The position numbers were made by a program, and so were the translations under genes. Under the pieces are notes generated by a model. That model was not told where the DNA came from, did not search any database, and was given only the letters and a program-made list of their open reading frames with translations. Shown piece by piece: positions 60,126-64,000 of a stretch of 64,000 nucleotides of DNA (the first letter of the stretch is position 1; the number at the start of each line of letters is the position of its first letter). This stretch comes from Neorhizobium galegae bv. orientalis str. HAMBI 540. GTDB lineage: Bacteria; Pseudomonadota; Alphaproteobacteria; Rhizobiales; Rhizobiaceae. The DNA lies in NCBI RefSeq assembly GCF_000731315.1, contig NZ_HG938354.1:1-64000 (forward strand). Reading direction: 5' to 3'.

Positions 60126-61196
60126 TCAGCCCTTGCCCAGTGACCTCACATTGGCGGCAAGTTCCGTTGCGAGCCTTAGTGCAGCGCCGGTCGCCATCAC
60201 CATAGGTGGCAGGATCAACCATTCGAGCGTCCAGGCTGCACCTGAGCGTTCCTGCTCGTGCACCATCGATTGCTGCATGCCGGAAAGCTGCACCGCGTTG
60301 AAACGTGCGAGCGATACCAGCACTTCGGCGGCTACCGGGTTCTGCTTGTGGGCCATGGCGGAGGAGCCACCGCCGCCGGCGAGCTCCATTTCCCCGCCCA
60401 TCAGGGCAAGCAGCGCCACATCCTGGCCGAGCTTGCCGAGCGAGCCGGAGATCAATGCGAGGATGCCGGCGAACTCCGCCAGCCGGTCGCGCTGGCTCTG
60501 CCATTGCGGCGCGTCAGTCAGAAACAGTTCCCAGGCCAGCGCCTTGCGCACGTCGGCGGCCTTGTCTCCGAGCTTTTCGAGGCAGCCCGCGGCGCCGCCG
60601 AACTGCACGGCAAAACCGGCCTCGGAAAACCTGTCCAGCCGCTGGTGATGCCGGGTCAACGGTTCTTTCCAGGCGCGGATACGGTCCGAAACGGTGATCG
60701 GGATCGCCGCCTGCATGCGGGTATGGCCCATCAGCCTCCGGTTGCCGAATGCCTTGTCGATGTCATCGAAAACCTTCTCGAGGGCAGCGAGCCGTTCGAT
60801 GAACAGAGAGCAGGCCTGCTTCAGGCGGATCATGAGCGCCGTGTCGATGACGTCCTGGCTAGTCGCGCCGAAATGCACGTGCTTGGCGGCCTCGCCGCCG
60901 CCTGCCTGCTGATTGACGGCATCGCGAAGCTGCTTGACGAGTTCGGCGACAACGACGCCGTCGCGCGCGGTCCCGTTTCGCAGGCCGGCCATGTCCGGCT
61001 CAAATGTCTGCAAGGCTGCGGCAATGCGCTCCCCAGCCTCGGCCGGGATGATGCCGCAGGACGCCTCGGCCCTGGCAAGGCCCGTCTCGAAGGCCAGCAT
61101 GGCGTCGATCTCGGCTTTCACCGAAAACAGCTGTCCGGCCTCGTCGTCACCGACGAGACCGGACAAAAATGGATGCTCGAAAGCCGAGACGCTCAT
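60126..61196 (-). CDS. pcaB: 3-carboxy-cis,cis-muconate cycloisomerase
   Basis: A 356-residue fumarase/aspartase-superfamily enzyme that lactonises 3-carboxymuconate in the protocatechuate branch of the beta-ketoadipate pathway. The superfamily signature is GGGGSSAMAHKQNPVAAEV, and HFGATSQDVIDTALMIRL and MGHTRMQAAIPITVSDRI are also present. Start at ATG 61196 (MSVSAFEHPFLSGLVGDDEA) with GGGAGT upstream. It is the last gene of pcaDCHGB. At 356 residues it is of the shorter rhizobial type. Confidence 0.95.
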   Translation of the reverse strand: MSVSAFEHPFLSGLVGDDEAGQLFSVKAEIDAMLAFETGLARAEASCGIIPAEAGERIAAALQTFEPDMAGLRNGTARDGVVVAELVKQLRDAVNQQAGGGEAAKHVHFGATSQDVIDTALMIRLKQACSLFIERLAALEKVFDDIDKAFGNRRLMGHTRMQAAIPITVSDRIRAWKEPLTRHHQRLDRFSEAGFAVQFGGAAGCLEKLGDKAADVRKALAWELFLTDAPQWQSQRDRLAEFAGILALISGSLGKLGQDVALLALMGGEMELAGGGGSSAMAHKQNPVAAEVLVSLARFNAVQLSGMQQSMVHEQERSGAAWTLEWLILPPMVMATGAALRLATELAANVRSLGKG

Positions 61197-61230
61197 ATCT
61201 ACTCCCGGGGCGAACCCTGATTCTTCGATC

Positions 61231-61848
61231 TCAGATATCGAAGAATATGGTTTCGTTTTCGCCCTGAAGATAGATGTTGAAGGTGACGGTATTACCGTCA
61301 CGCTTGCCGATCAGGGTTGGAACGCGAACCCGGTGCTCGATGCGCGACAGGATCGGATCCGCTGCGTTGGCCTCTTCCTCATCGGAGAAGTACATGCGGG
61401 TGTTGAGGCCGAGATTGATGCCGCGGGCGACGACCCAGAAGGTGACGTGCGGAGCCATCGGGCGGCCGTCACGGAACGGCACGCTGCCCGGCTTGATCGT
61501 TTCGAAAGCAAACTCGCCGGTCGCCATGTCGCCTGGCTGACGGGCCCAGCCGAAGAAGTTCGGATCGGCCTTGCCACGGGTTTCCGACGGGCTGTTGTAA
61601 TAGCCGTCGGCGTCCGCCTGCCAGATCTCGATCATCGCATCCTTGAGCGGCGTGTTGGCGCCGTCATAGATGAAACCGCGAATGGTGATGCGTTCGCCGC
61701 GCGTCTGGTCATTGACCATCGGGCCGGAGCCGAGATCGGTGTCATAGACGCCGGTAATGCCGGAAAAGTTCGGCGTACAGCCGATATGGACATACGGACC
61801 CGCGGTCTGCGAAGCGGATTCCTTGAAGTAGGTGAGCGGCTGGACCAT
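61231..61848 (-). CDS. pcaG: Protocatechuate 3,4-dioxygenase alpha subunit
   Basis: A 205-residue intradiol dioxygenase alpha chain. Typical features are KESASQTAGPYVHIGCTPNF, ITIRGFIYDGANTPLKDAMI, MIEIWQADADGYYNS and APHVTFWVVARGINLGLNTR. The alpha chain lacks the iron and pairs with PcaH. It starts 1 base after the pcaH stop, so it is translationally coupled. Confidence 0.96.
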   Translation of the reverse strand: MVQPLTYFKESASQTAGPYVHIGCTPNFSGITGVYDTDLGSGPMVNDQTRGERITIRGFIYDGANTPLKDAMIEIWQADADGYYNSPSETRGKADPNFFGWARQPGDMATGEFAFETIKPGSVPFRDGRPMAPHVTFWVVARGINLGLNTRMYFSDEEEANAADPILSRIEHRVRVPTLIGKRDGNTVTFNIYLQGENETIFFDI

Positions 61849-61849
61849 C

Positions 61850-63003
<1,154 letters not shown>

Positions 63004-63005
63004 GT

Positions 63006-63800
63006 CTATTCCTCGAGTTGTTCGATGAAGCCGCGGATCAGCGCGGCATGGGCGGCGGGTGCCTCGACGCAGGGGATATGCGCCGCACCCTCGATGATTT
63101 CGTAGCGCGCGCCGGGGATCAGGTCGGCAAACGATTTGACGAGTTCGGGCGGTGTCGAGCCGTCCTCGCGGCCGACGATACAGAGCACCGGCACGGCGAT
63201 CTTGCTTGCAGTCTCGGTGAAATCGGCATCGCGGATCGCGGCGCAGGTGCCGCTGTAACCGGAGGTCGGCTGGCGCACGAGCATGTTGCAATAGGCCTGG
63301 TAGGCGGCATTGTCCGGCTTGCGGAACGGCGCGGTAAACCAGCGCTCCATGATCGCATCGAGAATGCTGCCGATGCCGTTTTGCTCGACGGCGGTAATGC
63401 GTGCCGCCCAGCTTTCGGCCGTACCGATCTTGTGGGCGGTGTTGGAAAAGATCAGCGCCTTCACGAGGTCCGGACGAGTGGCATACAGGCTTTGCGCAAT
63501 CAGCCCGCCGACCGAAAGGCCGCAGACGATGACCTGGCTGAGCTGCAGGTGGTCGAGCAGGCCGGCAAGATCGGCCCCGTGGTCGGCGATCGAATATGGT
63601 GGGCTGCCGAGGCCGGAGAGCCCGTGGCCGCGCTTGTCATAGGTGAGGATCGTATAATCTTCGGCAAGCTTCGGCAGTTCGTGATGCCAGATGCGACTGT
63701 CGGTTCCGAGCGAATTGATGAACACGATGACGGGCTTTCCGTCGCCCGCGCGCTGGATGTCGTAATGGATCACAATGTCGTTGATGTGTACAAACTGCAT
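63006..63800 (-). CDS. pcaD: 3-oxoadipate enol-lactonase
   Basis: A 264-residue alpha/beta hydrolase that opens the enol-lactone to 3-oxoadipate. Nucleophile elbow VIVCGLSVGGLIAQSLYATR with the catalytic Ser, acid in CIVGREDGSTPPELV and His in IEGAAHIPCVEAP. First gene of the pca operon, divergent from pcaQ. Between them lies a PcaQ-type operator. The later pathway steps (pcaIJF) are not in the window. Confidence 0.95.
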   Translation of the reverse strand: MQFVHINDIVIHYDIQRAGDGKPVIVFINSLGTDSRIWHHELPKLAEDYTILTYDKRGHGLSGLGSPPYSIADHGADLAGLLDHLQLSQVIVCGLSVGGLIAQSLYATRPDLVKALIFSNTAHKIGTAESWAARITAVEQNGIGSILDAIMERWFTAPFRKPDNAAYQAYCNMLVRQPTSGYSGTCAAIRDADFTETASKIAVPVLCIVGREDGSTPPELVKSFADLIPGARYEIIEGAAHIPCVEAPAAHAALIRGFIEQLEE

Positions 63801-63871
63801 CAGCGACTCCTCTCGCTTTGATAGATTGCACTAGTTTCCAGTTAGGTAAAATGATATTTCAGCATCATCCC

Positions 63872-63887
63872 CTAACCGCAGGGTTAT
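63872..63887. promoter_or_regulatory. PcaQ-binding site in the pcaD-pcaQ gap
   Basis: CTAACC-GCAG-GGTTAT fits the rhizobial PcaQ box TTAACC-N4-GGTTAT (the reverse of ATAACC-N4-GGTTAA) with one mismatch. It lies directly upstream of pcaQ and about 75 bases before pcaD, as in Agrobacterium and Sinorhizobium. Confidence 0.7.
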
Positions 63888-63893
63888 TTGATC

Positions 63894-64000
63894 TTGATCA
63901 ACTCCCGAGTCAAGTTTCGGCACTTGCATACATTTGTCGAGGTCGCGCGCCAAAAAAGCGTGGTCAAGGCAGCCGAGATTCTGCATGTCAGCCAGCCGGC
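63894..64000 (+). CDS. pcaQ: PcaQ, LysR-family activator of the pca operon (partial)
   Basis: Only the first 35 or so codons are inside the window; the gene runs off the right edge. The frame reads VKFRHLHTFVEVARQKSVVK and AAEILHVSQP, the LysR helix-turn-helix, very close to the known PcaQ start. No ATG is present: TTG 63894 or TTG 63888 is the likely start, preceded by AGGG. PcaQ activates pcaDCHGB in response to 3-carboxymuconate or carboxymuconolactone; its box lies in the divergent gap. Confidence 0.88.
   Translation, partial: MINSRVKFRHLHTFVEVARQKSVVKAAEILHVSQP

Overview
The window reads as the start of a repABC replicon (a large plasmid or chromid) from a Rhizobiaceae-type alphaproteobacterium. 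Base 1 is the ATG of repA, so the replicon was probably linearised at its replication/partition operon. Supporting signs are the repABC cassette with a counter-transcribed RNA in the repB-repC gap, a parS-like palindrome, the high G+C coding style, and the pcaDCHGB/pcaQ arrangement typical of Agrobacterium and Sinorhizobium. No rRNA, tRNA, CRISPR array or insertion sequence was seen, and no gap between genes or remnants exceeds about 300 bases.

Layout. 1-3.6 kb: repA, repB (with an internal parS-like site), ctRNA, repC with an AT-rich origin candidate. 3.8-9.3 kb: a chemoreceptor, a PAS-GGDEF protein, a glutathione transferase and a 1-Cys peroxiredoxin. 9.3-13 kb: a small protein, then a flavin monooxygenase divergent from an SfnB-type acyl-CoA dehydrogenase (sulfur scavenging) and an Rrf2 regulator. 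13-15.7 kb: an M24 peptidase and a decayed patch (ABC ATPase tail, frameshifted nitroreductase). 15.7-26.1 kb: a 10 kb block on the minus strand holding malonate genes matA-matB and a six-gene unit: a large CxxC protein resembling the UGSC family, a thioredoxin-reductase-like flavoprotein, a GntR regulator and an iron-type ABC importer. Both parts carry GTATGCAA operator halves, which suggests shared control. This is the best candidate for an undescribed system. 26.2-30.8 kb: phaZ, a GST, kynA, an AraC regulator, VOC and ABM proteins. 30.9-36 kb: an amino-acid-type ABC importer with a 2-hydroxyacid dehydrogenase, headed by a perfect LacI-type palindrome and a LacI gene. 36.1-36.8 kb: a vapBC-type module with a broken toxin. 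37-44.3 kb: a MalFGK-type ABC operon ending in a GDPD-LacI fusion and an inositol monophosphatase. 44.5-45.1 kb: brnTA with a frameshifted toxin. 45.2-48.9 kb: modA and modBC, split by two small paralogous exported proteins, each unit with a ModE-like box. 48.9-53.8 kb: a gamma-glutamyltransferase, LysR, an MFS exporter and MarR with a 30-bp palindrome. 53.9-56.9 kb: orphan CoxM and CoxS subunits plus a CoxG remnant, UbiX, and a TIGR02444-like protein. 57-60.1 kb: a second chemoreceptor, a VOC protein and an intact PIN/Phd module. 60.1-64 kb: pcaBGHCD under divergent pcaQ, which is cut by the window edge.

Together this looks like an accessory catabolic and transport replicon for soil or rhizosphere life (protocatechuate, malonate, tryptophan, PHB, organosulfur, phosphodiesters), with local regulators beside their targets. 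Several modules are decaying: two of three toxins, the molybdenum hydroxylase and the nitroreductase are broken or incomplete. Family names rest on motifs read by eye; no database search was run.
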